15,768 bases of DNA from DASTHS01 sp035718085 (GTDB lineage: Bacteria > Actinomycetota > Acidimicrobiia > Acidimicrobiales > Palsa-688), in assembly GCA_035718085.1 (NCBI GenBank), contig DASTHS010000127.1, positions 1 through 15,768 on the forward strand, given 5' to 3'. The notes beneath the pieces are model-generated. The model saw only the letters and a list, made by a program, of their open reading frames with translations. It did no database searches and was not told the origin of the DNA. Positions 8,501 through 15,499 of this stretch are shown piece by piece. Numbering within the stretch: position 1 is the first letter of the stretch; every line of letters starts with the position of its first letter. Made by a program: the position numbers and the translations under genes.

Positions 8501-8974
8501 CCGGCGGTAGCCCTCGGGGTCGCGGGCGAGCACCAGCAGGTGGGTGCCGTCGGGGTCGGCCACCCCCGCCTGCGGACGGGCCAGCCCGAGCGACAGCTCC
8601 GCCCCGAACACCGACGGCAGGCCGACCTGGCGGGCCGCTTCGGCGAAGCGCACCACCCCGTACATGCCGTCGTGGTCGGTGACGGCCAGGGCCTCGAGGC
8701 CGAGGCGCACGGCCTCCTCGACCAGCTCCTCGGGGTGCGACGCCCCGTCGAGGAAGCTGAAGTTCGAGTGGCAGTGCAGCTCGGCGTAGGGCACCGGCGC
8801 CCGGCTGGCGCCCCCCGGGCGGGCCAACCCGGCGGGTGGCTCGTAGGCCGGTCGCTTCCACGACCACGCCGGGCTGTCGCCGCCGTCGCCGTCCGCGGCG
8901 AAAGGACGGTGCGGCCGGCCCGACAGCCGGGCCTCGAGCTCCGCCCACGGCACCGGGGGGTTCTGCCATCCCAT
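5525..8974 (-). CDS. dnaE2: Error-prone DNA polymerase DnaE2
   Basis: A 1149-residue C-family polymerase that performs SOS translesion synthesis with ImuA' and ImuB. The N-terminus MGWQNPPVPWAELEARLSGR is typical of actinobacterial DnaE2. The PHP domain shows HCHSNFSFLDGAS (67-79) and TDHDGMYG (99-106). The palm has GRGSAANS (445-452) and the catalytic aspartates in PPDIDVDIE (483-491), with a further Asp626 in KFDMLG. RPGPIQGGSVHPY (705-717) and FQEQLMQMA (747-755) are conserved family stretches. A Gly/Ala-rich linker (about 979-995) precedes the C-terminal OB domain (about 1059-1136), and the protein ends in SRDFR, the usual DnaE2 terminus. The ATG at 8974 is chosen because a longer open frame would run through the SOS box. 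The start lies 6 nt after the -10, so the mRNA is probably leaderless. Confidence 0.97.
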   Translation of the reverse strand: MGWQNPPVPWAELEARLSGRPHRPFAADGDGGDSPAWSWKRPAYEPPAGLARPGGASRAPVPYAELHCHSNFSFLDGASHPEELVEEAVRLGLEALAVTDHDGMYGVVRFAEAARQVGLPSVFGAELSLGLARPQAGVADPDGTHLLVLARDPEGYRRLCRALSVAHLRGREKGRPDLDADTLAALGAGAVPDMAALGEGTLRWLDTGPPGVAADHWVVLTGCRKGVVPAALLAAGPARAAAALADLQARFGRHNVVVELWDHGDPLDSARNDALAALAARAQADVVATNNVHHHAPGRRRLAAALAAVRARRSLDDIDGWLPPSGAAHLRSGREQLARFARYPGVVERAAELGRACAFDLALVAPSLPPFPVPGGHSEMSWLRHLTDEGATHRYGPRGAPGGARAWAQIDHELAMIEQLGFAGYFLIVWDIVEFCRRNDIYCQGRGSAANSAVCFALGITKADAVNLGLLFERFLSPERDGPPDIDVDIESGRREEAIQYVYRRYGRGCAAQVANVITYRPKSSIRDMGKALGAATGQLDAWAKQVDGWGPLSATVEHDIPPAVMELAAEVAHFPRHLGIHSGGMVICDRPVSEVCPVEWARMADRSVLQWDKDDCAAAGLVKFDMLGLGMLTVLHAAVDHVRSAFGVEVDLAALPQDPAVYEMLCRADSVGVFQVESRAQMATLPRLKPREFYDLVVEVALIRPGPIQGGSVHPYIRRRNGLEPVTYLHPLLERSLAKTLGVPLFQEQLMQMAIDVAGFSAAESDRLRQAMGSKRSVDKMEQLRGRLYEGMAERGITGEVADAIYDKLVAFANFGFPESHSVSFAYLVYSSAYLKLHHPSAFCAGLLDGQPMGFWSPQTLVADARRHGVVVHRPDVNLSGARSRLELCADSAEGRAVRLGLSSVRHVGDDLAERIAAGQPYAGIEDLVRRAGLTTSQAEALATAGALGCFGLPRREALWAAGALAQAGPSLEAARTRGRGAAGAGAGAGAASARLEGLVTGAAPPRLAGMDPVETNRADLWATGVSPDSYPTEFVRPALAASGVVTSAGLAGLPHRSVVTVAGVVTHRQRPATAEGIIFLNLEDETGLINVICSRGVWARYRRAARAAPVLRITGMLERVDGVTNVVAARIEALALEQSLPRSRDFR

Positions 8975-8980
8975 GCCCGC

Positions 8981-9003
8981 AGCATATCGAACACGTGTTC
9001 GAT
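8981..9003 (-). promoter_or_regulatory. LexA SOS box and -10 element of dnaE2
   Basis: The sequence TCGAACACGTGTTCGA at 8987-9002 is a perfect 16-bp palindrome (18 bp including the flanking A and T). It matches the actinobacterial/Gram-positive LexA consensus, TCGAAC, four bases, then GTTCGA. On the minus strand it is followed directly by TATGCT (8986-8981), a good TAnnnT -10 hexamer, then 6 nt, then the dnaE2 ATG. LexA bound here would cover the spacer of the promoter. No Shine-Dalgarno sequence fits in the 12-nt gap. Confidence 0.93.
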
Positions 9004-9038
9004 CAGAGGCAGGCATCCACCACCCTCGGGGCAGGTGA

Positions 9039-9047
9039 TGCTACAGC
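9039..9047 (+). promoter_or_regulatory. Possible extended -10 promoter of the amidase gene
   Basis: TGC followed by TACAGC lies 6 nt upstream of the amidase ATG, resembling an extended -10 (TGn plus hexamer), although the last base is C rather than T. If used, the transcript would be leaderless. No recognisable -35 is seen. The dnaE2 SOS box ends 36 bp upstream of this element, so LexA control of this promoter is possible but not clearly indicated. Confidence 0.35.
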
Positions 9048-9053
9048 TGGCCC

Positions 9054-10187
9054 ATGGGCACCTTCGTGCTGCGCCTCGACGAGGGCCGCGGGCCGCTGCG
9101 AGTGGCGGTCAAAGACGTCGTCGACCTCGCCGGCACCCCCACCACCGCCGGGTGCCGCATGGTCGCCTTGGCCGCGGCGCCGGCCGACGCCGACGCCGCC
9201 TGCCTGGCCGGCCTGCGCGCCGCGGTGGCCGACGGAGCGGCCTCGATCGTCGGCAAGACCGGCTGCAACGAGCTGGCCTTCGGGGTCACCGGCCTCAACC
9301 CGTTCTTCGGGTCGCCGGTCAACCCCCTCGACCCCACCCGGGTGGTGGGCGGGTCGTCGAGCGGCTCGGCAGCCGCCGTGGCCGCCGGCGACGCCGACGT
9401 CGCAGTGGGGTCCGACACGGGCGGGTCGATCCGCATCCCGGCCGCCTGCTGCGGGGTCGCCGGGCTGAAGACCACGGCGGGGCGGGTCCCCCTGGCCGGG
9501 GTCTGGCCCCTGGCTCCCTCGCTCGACACGGTGGGCCCGTTGGCTCGCGACGTGGCCGGCCTGGTGGCCGGCATGGCGCTGCTCGAACCGGGGTTCACGA
9601 TGGGGGGCGCGGTCGCCGCCGCCGCCGTCGGCCGGGTGCGCCTGCCAGCCGCCCCCGCGGTCGACGCCGCCATCGACGCCGCCCTGGCCGCGGCCGGGCT
9701 GGCCACGGTCGAGGTGGCCCTGCCCGGGTGGGCGGCGGCCCACGAGGCGGCGACCACCGTGTTGCTGGCCGAGGCGTGGGCCACCGACCGCCACCTCTGG
9801 GACACCGGCGGGCTGAGCCCGGAGGTGGCCGACCGCCTGGCGCTCGGCGCCGCCATCGGGGCCGCCGACCTGGCGGCGGCGCGCGCCGGCGCAGGGGCGT
9901 GGGTCGCCGAGGTGACCGCCGCGCTGGCCGCCCTGGGCGGCCCGACCCCGGCGGTGCTGGCCATGCCCACCCTGGCCGAGGCGGTGCCCCGGGTGGCCGA
10001 CGCCGCCACGGTGACCACCATCCGCCACACCCTCCCCTGGAACCTGGCCGGGTGGCCGGCACTGTCGCTCCCGGTGCCCGTCGCCGGGGGCGGGGTGCCT
10101 GCCAGCCTGCAGCTGGTGGCCGCGCCCGGCGGCGAGGAGCTGCTGCTGGCCACCGCGGCGATCGTCGAGGCCGCCGTGGGCGCCTGA
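9054..10187 (+). CDS. Amidase-signature family hydrolase (GatA-like fold), short form
   Basis: A 377-residue enzyme of the amidase signature superfamily, which hydrolyses amide bonds through a Ser-cisSer-Lys triad. Inferred triad residues are Lys20 in VAVKDVVDLAGTPTTAG, Ser101 in VVGGSSSGSAAAVAAG, and nucleophile Ser125 in SDTGGSIRIPA; the 24-residue spacing between the two serines is as in characterised members. The nearby segment KTTAGRVPLAGVWPLAPSLD is also conserved. The protein is shorter than usual (commonly about 450 or more residues). The catalytic Lys is only 20 residues from the start, so most of the usual N-terminal helical region is missing; an extension upstream is unlikely because that space holds the divergent dnaE2 promoter. 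The substrate is unknown, and there are no GatB/GatC neighbours to suggest tRNA amidation. Confidence 0.9.
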   Translation: MGTFVLRLDEGRGPLRVAVKDVVDLAGTPTTAGCRMVALAAAPADADAACLAGLRAAVADGAASIVGKTGCNELAFGVTGLNPFFGSPVNPLDPTRVVGGSSSGSAAAVAAGDADVAVGSDTGGSIRIPAACCGVAGLKTTAGRVPLAGVWPLAPSLDTVGPLARDVAGLVAGMALLEPGFTMGGAVAAAAVGRVRLPAAPAVDAAIDAALAAAGLATVEVALPGWAAAHEAATTVLLAEAWATDRHLWDTGGLSPEVADRLALGAAIGAADLAAARAGAGAWVAEVTAALAALGGPTPAVLAMPTLAEAVPRVADAATVTTIRHTLPWNLAGWPALSLPVPVAGGGVPASLQLVAAPGGEELLLATAAIVEAAVGA

Positions 10188-10216
10188 CCCGCCCGGGAGC
10201 TGCGGGCGTCGGACGG

Positions 10217-10222
10217 TACGCT
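10217..10222 (+). promoter_or_regulatory. Probable -10 element of the PAP2 gene
   Basis: TACGCT fits the TAnnnT -10 pattern and ends 9 nt before the PAP2 ATG, in the 44-bp gap after the amidase stop. It would give a leader of only a few nucleotides. No clear -35 is visible, and read-through from the amidase gene is equally possible. Confidence 0.45.
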
Positions 10223-10231
10223 GCCCGGTCC

Positions 10232-11035
10232 ATGACCCCCGCCGCAGGCCACCTGCGTGCCTTCACGCGCCGGCGCTCGCCGCTGTGGTTCGAGCTCGCC
10301 GTGGTCGTGTGGCTGTGCTGGGTCTACGACGCCGTCAGCAACCTGGCCCACCTGCGCCTCGGCGCCGCCCTGGCCCACGCCAGGGAGGTCGCCCACCTCG
10401 AGCGGGTGGTGCACCTCGACCCCGAGCGGGCCCTCGACCACTGGCTGAGCGCCCACCACGCCCTCGGCTGGATCGTGTCGACCTACTACGACAACGCCCA
10501 CTTCGTGGTGACCTTCGGCGTGCTCGGGTGGCTGTGGGTGCGCCACCCCGGCCACTACCGGCCGCTGCGCTCCGCCCTGGCGCTGGTCAACCTGGCGGCG
10601 CTGGGGGTGTTCTGGCTGTGGCCGATGGCACCGCCGCGCATGCTGCCCGGCTACACCGACGTGGTGGCCGCCACCGGTGCCCCGGGCTCGTGGCACAGCG
10701 GGGCGCTGGCCACCCACGCCGACGAGCTCGCCGCCATGCCGTCGTTGCACCTGGCGTGGGCGGTGTGGTCGGCGTGGGCGCTGTGGCGGGTGCTGCGGGC
10801 CCGCACCCGCTGGGCGGCCCTGGCGTGGCTCTACCCGGTGAGCACGGCGGCCGCCGTGCTGACCACGGGCAACCACTTCGTCGCCGACGTCGCCGCAGGC
10901 GTCGCGCTGACCGGGGTGGTCGTGCCCGTGGCCGACCGCATGAGCGCCCTGCACGTGCGGGTGCTGCTGCACCACCACCGCCGCCGCCACGCCCACGCCG
11001 GCGCCGACGCCCCGGAGCTGGTCGAGGTGCCCTAG
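10232..11035 (+). CDS. PAP2-family membrane phosphatase / inositol phosphorylceramide synthase-like protein
   Basis: A 267-residue multi-pass membrane protein. Hydrophobic helices are seen at about 18-33, 91-103, 115-131, 173-188, 196-211 and 218-233. The catalytic signatures are AAMPSLHLAWAV (167-178, His173) and TTGNHFVADVAAG (211-223, His215 and Asp219), the PSLH and H-x3-D motifs of the PAP2/AUR1-like group. YDNAHFVVTFGVLGW (86-100) is a further typical segment. Such enzymes dephosphorylate or transfer headgroups of lipid phosphates at the membrane. The tail is unusually His/Arg-rich (HHHRRRHAHAG near 247-257). The gene ends 17 bp before the convergent imuB stop. The substrate cannot be assigned. 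Confidence 0.88.
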   Translation: MTPAAGHLRAFTRRRSPLWFELAVVVWLCWVYDAVSNLAHLRLGAALAHAREVAHLERVVHLDPERALDHWLSAHHALGWIVSTYYDNAHFVVTFGVLGWLWVRHPGHYRPLRSALALVNLAALGVFWLWPMAPPRMLPGYTDVVAATGAPGSWHSGALATHADELAAMPSLHLAWAVWSAWALWRVLRARTRWAALAWLYPVSTAAAVLTTGNHFVADVAAGVALTGVVVPVADRMSALHVRVLLHHHRRRHAHAGADAPELVEVP

Positions 11036-11052
11036 CAGAGGGCACGGCCGGG

Positions 11053-12735
11053 CTAGTCGTAGCTGGCTTCGGCCACCCAGCGGCCGCCGCTGCAGGTGAG
11101 CAGGTGCGCCGTGCCGTCGGCCAGGGTGACCTGCAGGCGCGCGCAGCGGCGGCCGCCGGCATCCCACCACCGCTCCTCGAGAGGCCAGGGGCCGGCCCAT
11201 GCGGTCACCGTCGCCGACGGGCCGGCGCCCACCGCCACCTGCGCCGGGGAGGCGCTGAGGATGCCGCGGCCGCTGACCTCGAGCGTCGCTCCGGCGGCGT
11301 CGACCACCTCCGCCGCCACCGGCGGGTGGTGCACCACCGCCGGCGCCGGCCCGGGCAGGCGCCCGGGCCAGGGGGGCGGCGGGTCGGCCGGCCCGCGCAT
11401 CGGCCGGCCCCCCGCCGCCGGGTGCCGGTCGGTCGGATCGATCCAAGCCGCCGGGCGGGCCGGGGTGCGGGGATCGCCCCACGGCACCAGGCGCACCTGG
11501 TCGGCGGGGCTGCGGCCGCCACCGACCACGCCGGTGACCACTGCCTCGGGGCCGAGCAGACCCTGCACCCGGGCCAGCGATCGGGCCACGCGCGAGGTGT
11601 CGGTGGACGCCCCCCAGAACCCGAGCTGGCGCCCGTGGTCGGGGTGCACCTCGTCGGGGCGCAGGCGCAGCAGGGTGAGGCCCCCCGAGGTGCGCCCCTC
11701 CGGGCCGCCCAGGGCGCGCAGCCACCCGTCGAGCTGCCAGCGCACCCGCTCGGCGATGGCCCCGGCGCTGAGGGCGCCGTCGTGGCGCCACAACCGCGAC
11801 AGGCGTTCGCCGTGCTCGGTCTCGGCCTCGATGGCCACCCGGGTGCAGGCCAACCCCATCGCCGCCAGCCGGTCGTGCAGCTCGGCGGCCAGGCTCCTGC
11901 CGACGAAGGCGGCCACGTCGACGCGCTCGGCCGGCGGGTCGAGCGCGGCGGCCACCTCCAGGTCGAGTGGCGCCACCCGGCCGGCGGGCGGGTGCTCGTC
12001 GAGGCCGCGAGCCAGGCGGTGGGCCGCCACCCCGGGGGTGCCGAAGCGGGCCAGCACGTCGGCCTCCGCGAGCGCAGCCAGGTCGCCGAGGGTGCGCAGG
12101 CCCAGGCGGGTGAACACGTCGACCAGGTCGGGCCGGTCGAGCACCCCCACCGCCAGGGGGGCCAGCCATGCCGCGCTGGCGCCGGGGGGCACCACCCGCA
12201 CCCGGCCGGCACCCCCCCCGCCGACACCCGACCCGCCGGCGCCCGGCCGGGCGGCCAGGGTGGCGGCGAAGCGCCCGTCGGCCACCCCGGCGCAGGCACG
12301 CCCGCCGGTGCTGCCGGCCAGGGCCAGGTCGGCCACGGCGGCATCGACCGCCTGCACGACCAGGGCGGCGAGGGCCTCGTCACCGCCGAAGTAGCGCGAC
12401 GGCCCTCGCGTCGGCAGGGCCACCTCACCGGCCCGCCCCACCTCCACCGCCGGGCAGAGGGCCTCGACGGCGACGACCGCCCGCTCCCAGGCCCGCAGGT
12501 CGCGGCTGGGGTCGTCGGGCACGACCACCACCTCGGGGCAGCGGGCCTGCGCCTCGCGCCGGCGCAGGCCGACCACCACCCCCTCGGCCCGGGCGGCGGC
12601 CGAGCACGCCACCACCCGGTTGGCGGCCACGACCGCCACCGGCACCTCCGGTGGGTGGCCCGCCGCCACCACCGGCCAGTCGGGGTGGTGGGCCACCAGC
12701 GTGCGCACCGCTGCGCCCTCGCCCACGCCGCTCAC
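11053..12735 (-). CDS. imuB: ImuB, catalytically inactive Y-family polymerase adaptor of the SOS mutasome
   Basis: A 560-residue Y-family polymerase homologue. The fold is recognisable from PTRGPSRYFGGDEAL (108-122), the segment AGVADGRFAATLAA (149-162), LGLRTLGDLAALAEADVLARFG (211-232) and RLARGLDEHPP (240-250). The acidic catalytic residues of active Y-family enzymes are absent: the N-terminal strand reads LVAHHPDW where a D-x-D motif would be, and no S-x-D-E motif is seen before the YFGG segment. QLGFWG (370-375) matches the beta-clamp-binding motif of mycobacterial ImuB (QLPLWG). The C-terminus ending GGRWVAEASYD is typical. The GTG start at 12735 overlaps the imuA' TGA (GTGA), so translation is coupled. 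ImuB links the clamp to DnaE2 and ImuA'. Confidence 0.95.
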   Translation of the reverse strand: MSGVGEGAAVRTLVAHHPDWPVVAAGHPPEVPVAVVAANRVVACSAAARAEGVVVGLRRREAQARCPEVVVVPDDPSRDLRAWERAVVAVEALCPAVEVGRAGEVALPTRGPSRYFGGDEALAALVVQAVDAAVADLALAGSTGGRACAGVADGRFAATLAARPGAGGSGVGGGGAGRVRVVPPGASAAWLAPLAVGVLDRPDLVDVFTRLGLRTLGDLAALAEADVLARFGTPGVAAHRLARGLDEHPPAGRVAPLDLEVAAALDPPAERVDVAAFVGRSLAAELHDRLAAMGLACTRVAIEAETEHGERLSRLWRHDGALSAGAIAERVRWQLDGWLRALGGPEGRTSGGLTLLRLRPDEVHPDHGRQLGFWGASTDTSRVARSLARVQGLLGPEAVVTGVVGGGRSPADQVRLVPWGDPRTPARPAAWIDPTDRHPAAGGRPMRGPADPPPPWPGRLPGPAPAVVHHPPVAAEVVDAAGATLEVSGRGILSASPAQVAVGAGPSATVTAWAGPWPLEERWWDAGGRRCARLQVTLADGTAHLLTCSGGRWVAEASYD

Positions 12736-13628
12736 CCCGTGCGCAGCGCCGCACGGGCCGCACAGGCCGCACCGGCCGCCTGAGCCGCGCCCGTCGCTCG
12801 GGCGTCGCGCGCCGCGGTGGCGGCGGCGAGCACGGCGGCGGCGCGCGGCGAGCGGGCGGTGACCGCTGCCGCACCCTCGGTCACCGGCGCCGCCACCGGC
12901 GGCGCGCCGGGCGCCGCCTCGACCGCCCCCGTGGCCCCGGGCAGCAGCAGGCGCCCCCGCCGTTCGCGCACGGCCCCCCGCCGCCCGGTGACCGCCACCT
13001 CGGCCACCCGGCCGACCAGGTGGCCGTGCCCCTGCTCGAGGCCCTGCCAGGTCACGTCGGTGACGGCGAGGTGCAGGTCGGCCGCCTCGGGCCACGCGCC
13101 GGCCCGGGCCCCCACCGGGCCGAGCACGACCAGCACCGCGCCTCGCTCGCGGGCTCGGGCGGTCAGGCGGCGGGCGTCGCCGTCACGCACCCGGCCGGGG
13201 GGCCGCACCACCACCACGTCGACGCTCTCGAGCAGGGCGGCGGTGACGACCGGCCACTGGGCGCCGGGGTCGGGCACCAGGGCGAGGCGTTCGAGGGCCA
13301 CGCCGAGGCCGGCGGCGGCGACGAGCCCCAGGTCGGCGAGGGCCACCGCTGCGCACCACCCACCCGCCGCCGACGCACCGGCGGCCAGGGCCAGGGCCAG
13401 CGACGTGGCCCCCACCCCCGTGCCCCGCCCGACGGTGACCGTCGACCCCCGGCGCACCCCGCCGTCGGGCAGCAGGGCCCCCAGCGGCGGGGTCACCGCC
13501 AGCACCCGGTCGGCGGCCGCGGTGACCGGTCGGGCGCGGGCGGCGACGACGCTCAGCGGGGTGGGCGGGGGCGGTGCGCCCGTCGAGCCCGACGCGCTGC
13601 CCGCGGCCCGGGCGCTCGGTGCAGCCAC
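12732..13628 (-). CDS. imuA': ImuA', RecA-fold mutasome partner
   Basis: A 298-residue protein identified by its RecA-like core, its place directly before imuB, and its SOS box. The Walker A position reads GRGTGVGATS (67-76), with Ala74 where the essential Lys of RecA would be, so ATP binding is probably lost or altered. A hydrophobic strand, SVDVVVVRPPG (135-145), stands at the Walker B position. The region after about 232 is a low-complexity Ala/Pro/Arg tail. In mycobacteria the C-terminal part of ImuA' contacts ImuB, so this tail may matter despite its composition. The GTG start at 13628 lies 12 bp from the SOS box, matching the dnaE2 layout. Function is taken from family knowledge. Confidence 0.88.
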   Translation of the reverse strand: MAAPSARAAGSASGSTGAPPPPTPLSVVAARARPVTAAADRVLAVTPPLGALLPDGGVRRGSTVTVGRGTGVGATSLALALAAGASAAGGWCAAVALADLGLVAAAGLGVALERLALVPDPGAQWPVVTAALLESVDVVVVRPPGRVRDGDARRLTARARERGAVLVVLGPVGARAGAWPEAADLHLAVTDVTWQGLEQGHGHLVGRVAEVAVTGRRGAVRERRGRLLLPGATGAVEAAPGAPPVAAPVTEGAAAVTARSPRAAAVLAAATAARDARATGAAQAAGAACAARAALRTG

Positions 13629-13634
13629 CCGGCC

Positions 13635-13656
13635 AGTGTATCGAACACGTGTTCGA
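13635..13656 (-). promoter_or_regulatory. LexA SOS box and -10 element of imuA'-imuB
   Basis: TCGAACACGTGTTCGA at 13641-13656 is the same perfect palindrome as at dnaE2, including the four central bases. On the minus strand it is followed directly by TACACT (13640-13635), then 6 nt, then the imuA' GTG. The lack of room for a ribosome binding site points to a leaderless, LexA-repressed operon. Confidence 0.93.
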
Positions 13657-13677
13657 CCTGCCGAGGGCCGAAGGGAT

Positions 13678-13693
13678 GCCGGCAGGCGCCGGC
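13678..13693 (-). terminator. GC hairpin after the malic enzyme gene, possible terminator
   Basis: GCCGGC, loop AGGC, GCCGGC forms a perfect 6-bp stem 5-20 nt past the malic enzyme stop on the minus strand, ahead of the imuA' promoter. There is no T-tract, so it is at best an L-shaped GC terminator. In DNA this GC-rich such short stems can arise by chance. Confidence 0.3.
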
Positions 13694-13698
13694 GCCCG

Positions 13699-15099
<1,401 letters not shown>

Positions 15100-15105
15100 G
15101 GGCGA

Positions 15106-15111
15106 AACCTA
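15106..15111 (-). promoter_or_regulatory. -10 element of the malic enzyme gene
   Basis: On the minus strand TAGGTT is followed by 6 nt (TCGCCC) and the ATG, the same geometry as at dnaE2 and imuA'. Transcription would start at or next to the start codon. No -35 is obvious; the -35 region is a run of G and C. Confidence 0.55.
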
Positions 15112-15131
15112 GTGGGCGGCCCCCCCGCCGG

Positions 15132-15153
15132 AAAAAGGGACGAGTTCCCTCTT
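15132..15153 (-). terminator. Candidate intrinsic terminator with T-tract, upstream of the malic enzyme promoter
   Basis: On the minus strand AAGAGGGA, loop ACTCG, then TCCCTTTTT can form a stem of 5 core pairs (AGGGA with TCCCT), extendable to 8 with one G-T wobble. It ends in a run of five T, which stands out in this GC-rich DNA. It would stop transcripts arriving from the 6C RNA side before the malic enzyme promoter. Confidence 0.35.
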
Positions 15154-15220
15154 GTGCGCTGTGGCGCGCGACACATACGGTGAGGCCGTCCACGACGTCA
15201 CCGCTCGATCGGAGGTCGCT

Positions 15221-15350
15221 GGTCCTTCGGGGGGAGGGCCGGGCCGCCGCCGAGCGCCGCCGTGGAAATGGGGGCGGCGGTGCACTCCCGAGGGGGGTGC
15301 ACCGGCGCGTCCGCCGTCCGGCAAGGGCCACGAGGACGGGCCCGGACGCG
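15221..15350. other. Structured intergenic segment with consecutive hairpins beyond the 6C RNA
   Basis: No credible gene is seen here. Four stems follow one another: 15221-15227 with 15234-15240 (7 bp with wobbles); 15255-15261 with 15273-15279 (7 bp); 15279-15289 with 15293-15303 (11 bp, one wobble); and 15306-15313 with 15343-15350 (8 bp), enclosing 15314-15319 with 15334-15339 (6 bp). The last, lying directly 3' of the 6C RNA, may be its terminator or processing site. On the minus strand the 11-bp stem contains a run of six C. Confidence 0.55.
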
Positions 15351-15351
15351 A

Positions 15352-15430
15352 CGAAGCACCGGCCGGGGGGGGAGGCCGGTGCTTCGCAGGGCTCGAGGGG
15401 CGGTTGGGGGGGATAACTGCCCCGAGCGCT
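15352..15430 (-). ncRNA. 6C-type small RNA: two hairpins with C-rich loops
   Basis: Read on the minus strand there are two adjacent hairpins. The first pairs 15427-15415 with 15405-15391: about 13 bp including one wobble and a 2-nt bulge, with a 9-nt loop AT plus seven C. The second pairs 15386-15374 with 15364-15352: 13 perfect base pairs, with a 9-nt loop T plus eight C. Two neighbouring stem-loops each displaying six or more cytosines define the actinobacterial 6C RNA family (called B11 in mycobacteria). There the C-rich loops are reported to base-pair with G-rich mRNA sites. The strand is set by the C-rich reading of the loops and by the upstream promoter-like elements. The exact ends are estimates: 5' end near 15430, 3' end uncertain. 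Confidence 0.85.
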
Positions 15431-15435
15431 CCACC

Positions 15436-15465
15436 AGTGTGCACCACCCCCACCCATCTCGTCAA
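15436..15465 (-). promoter_or_regulatory. Probable promoter of the 6C RNA
   Basis: On the minus strand TTGACG (15465-15460) is one base from the ideal -35. An 18-nt spacer and CACACT (15441-15436, A2 and T6 of the -10 consensus kept) follow. The predicted start near 15430 falls just before the first 6C hairpin. This is the best -35 hexamer noticed in the window. Confidence 0.6.
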
Positions 15466-15499
15466 GCGGTTTGTGTCGCATCAACCATCGCAATTCGAG

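Noticed and set aside
8975..9016. N-terminally extended dnaE2 start at 9016
   Set aside because: The extra 14 codons would cover the SOS box and -10 element, and DnaE2 proteins usually begin at the MGW segment.
9041..12169. Very long open frame on the minus strand opposite the amidase and PAP2 genes
   Set aside because: It is an Arg/Gly/Pro/Ala-rich translation without any domain, produced by the strong GC bias at third codon positions. It runs through well-recognised genes on the other strand.
12736..13095. Extended imuB frame reaching 13095
   Set aside because: The added 120 residues are Arg/Gly-rich and overlap imuA' out of frame. The GTG at 12735, overlapping the imuA' stop, gives the normal ImuB start.
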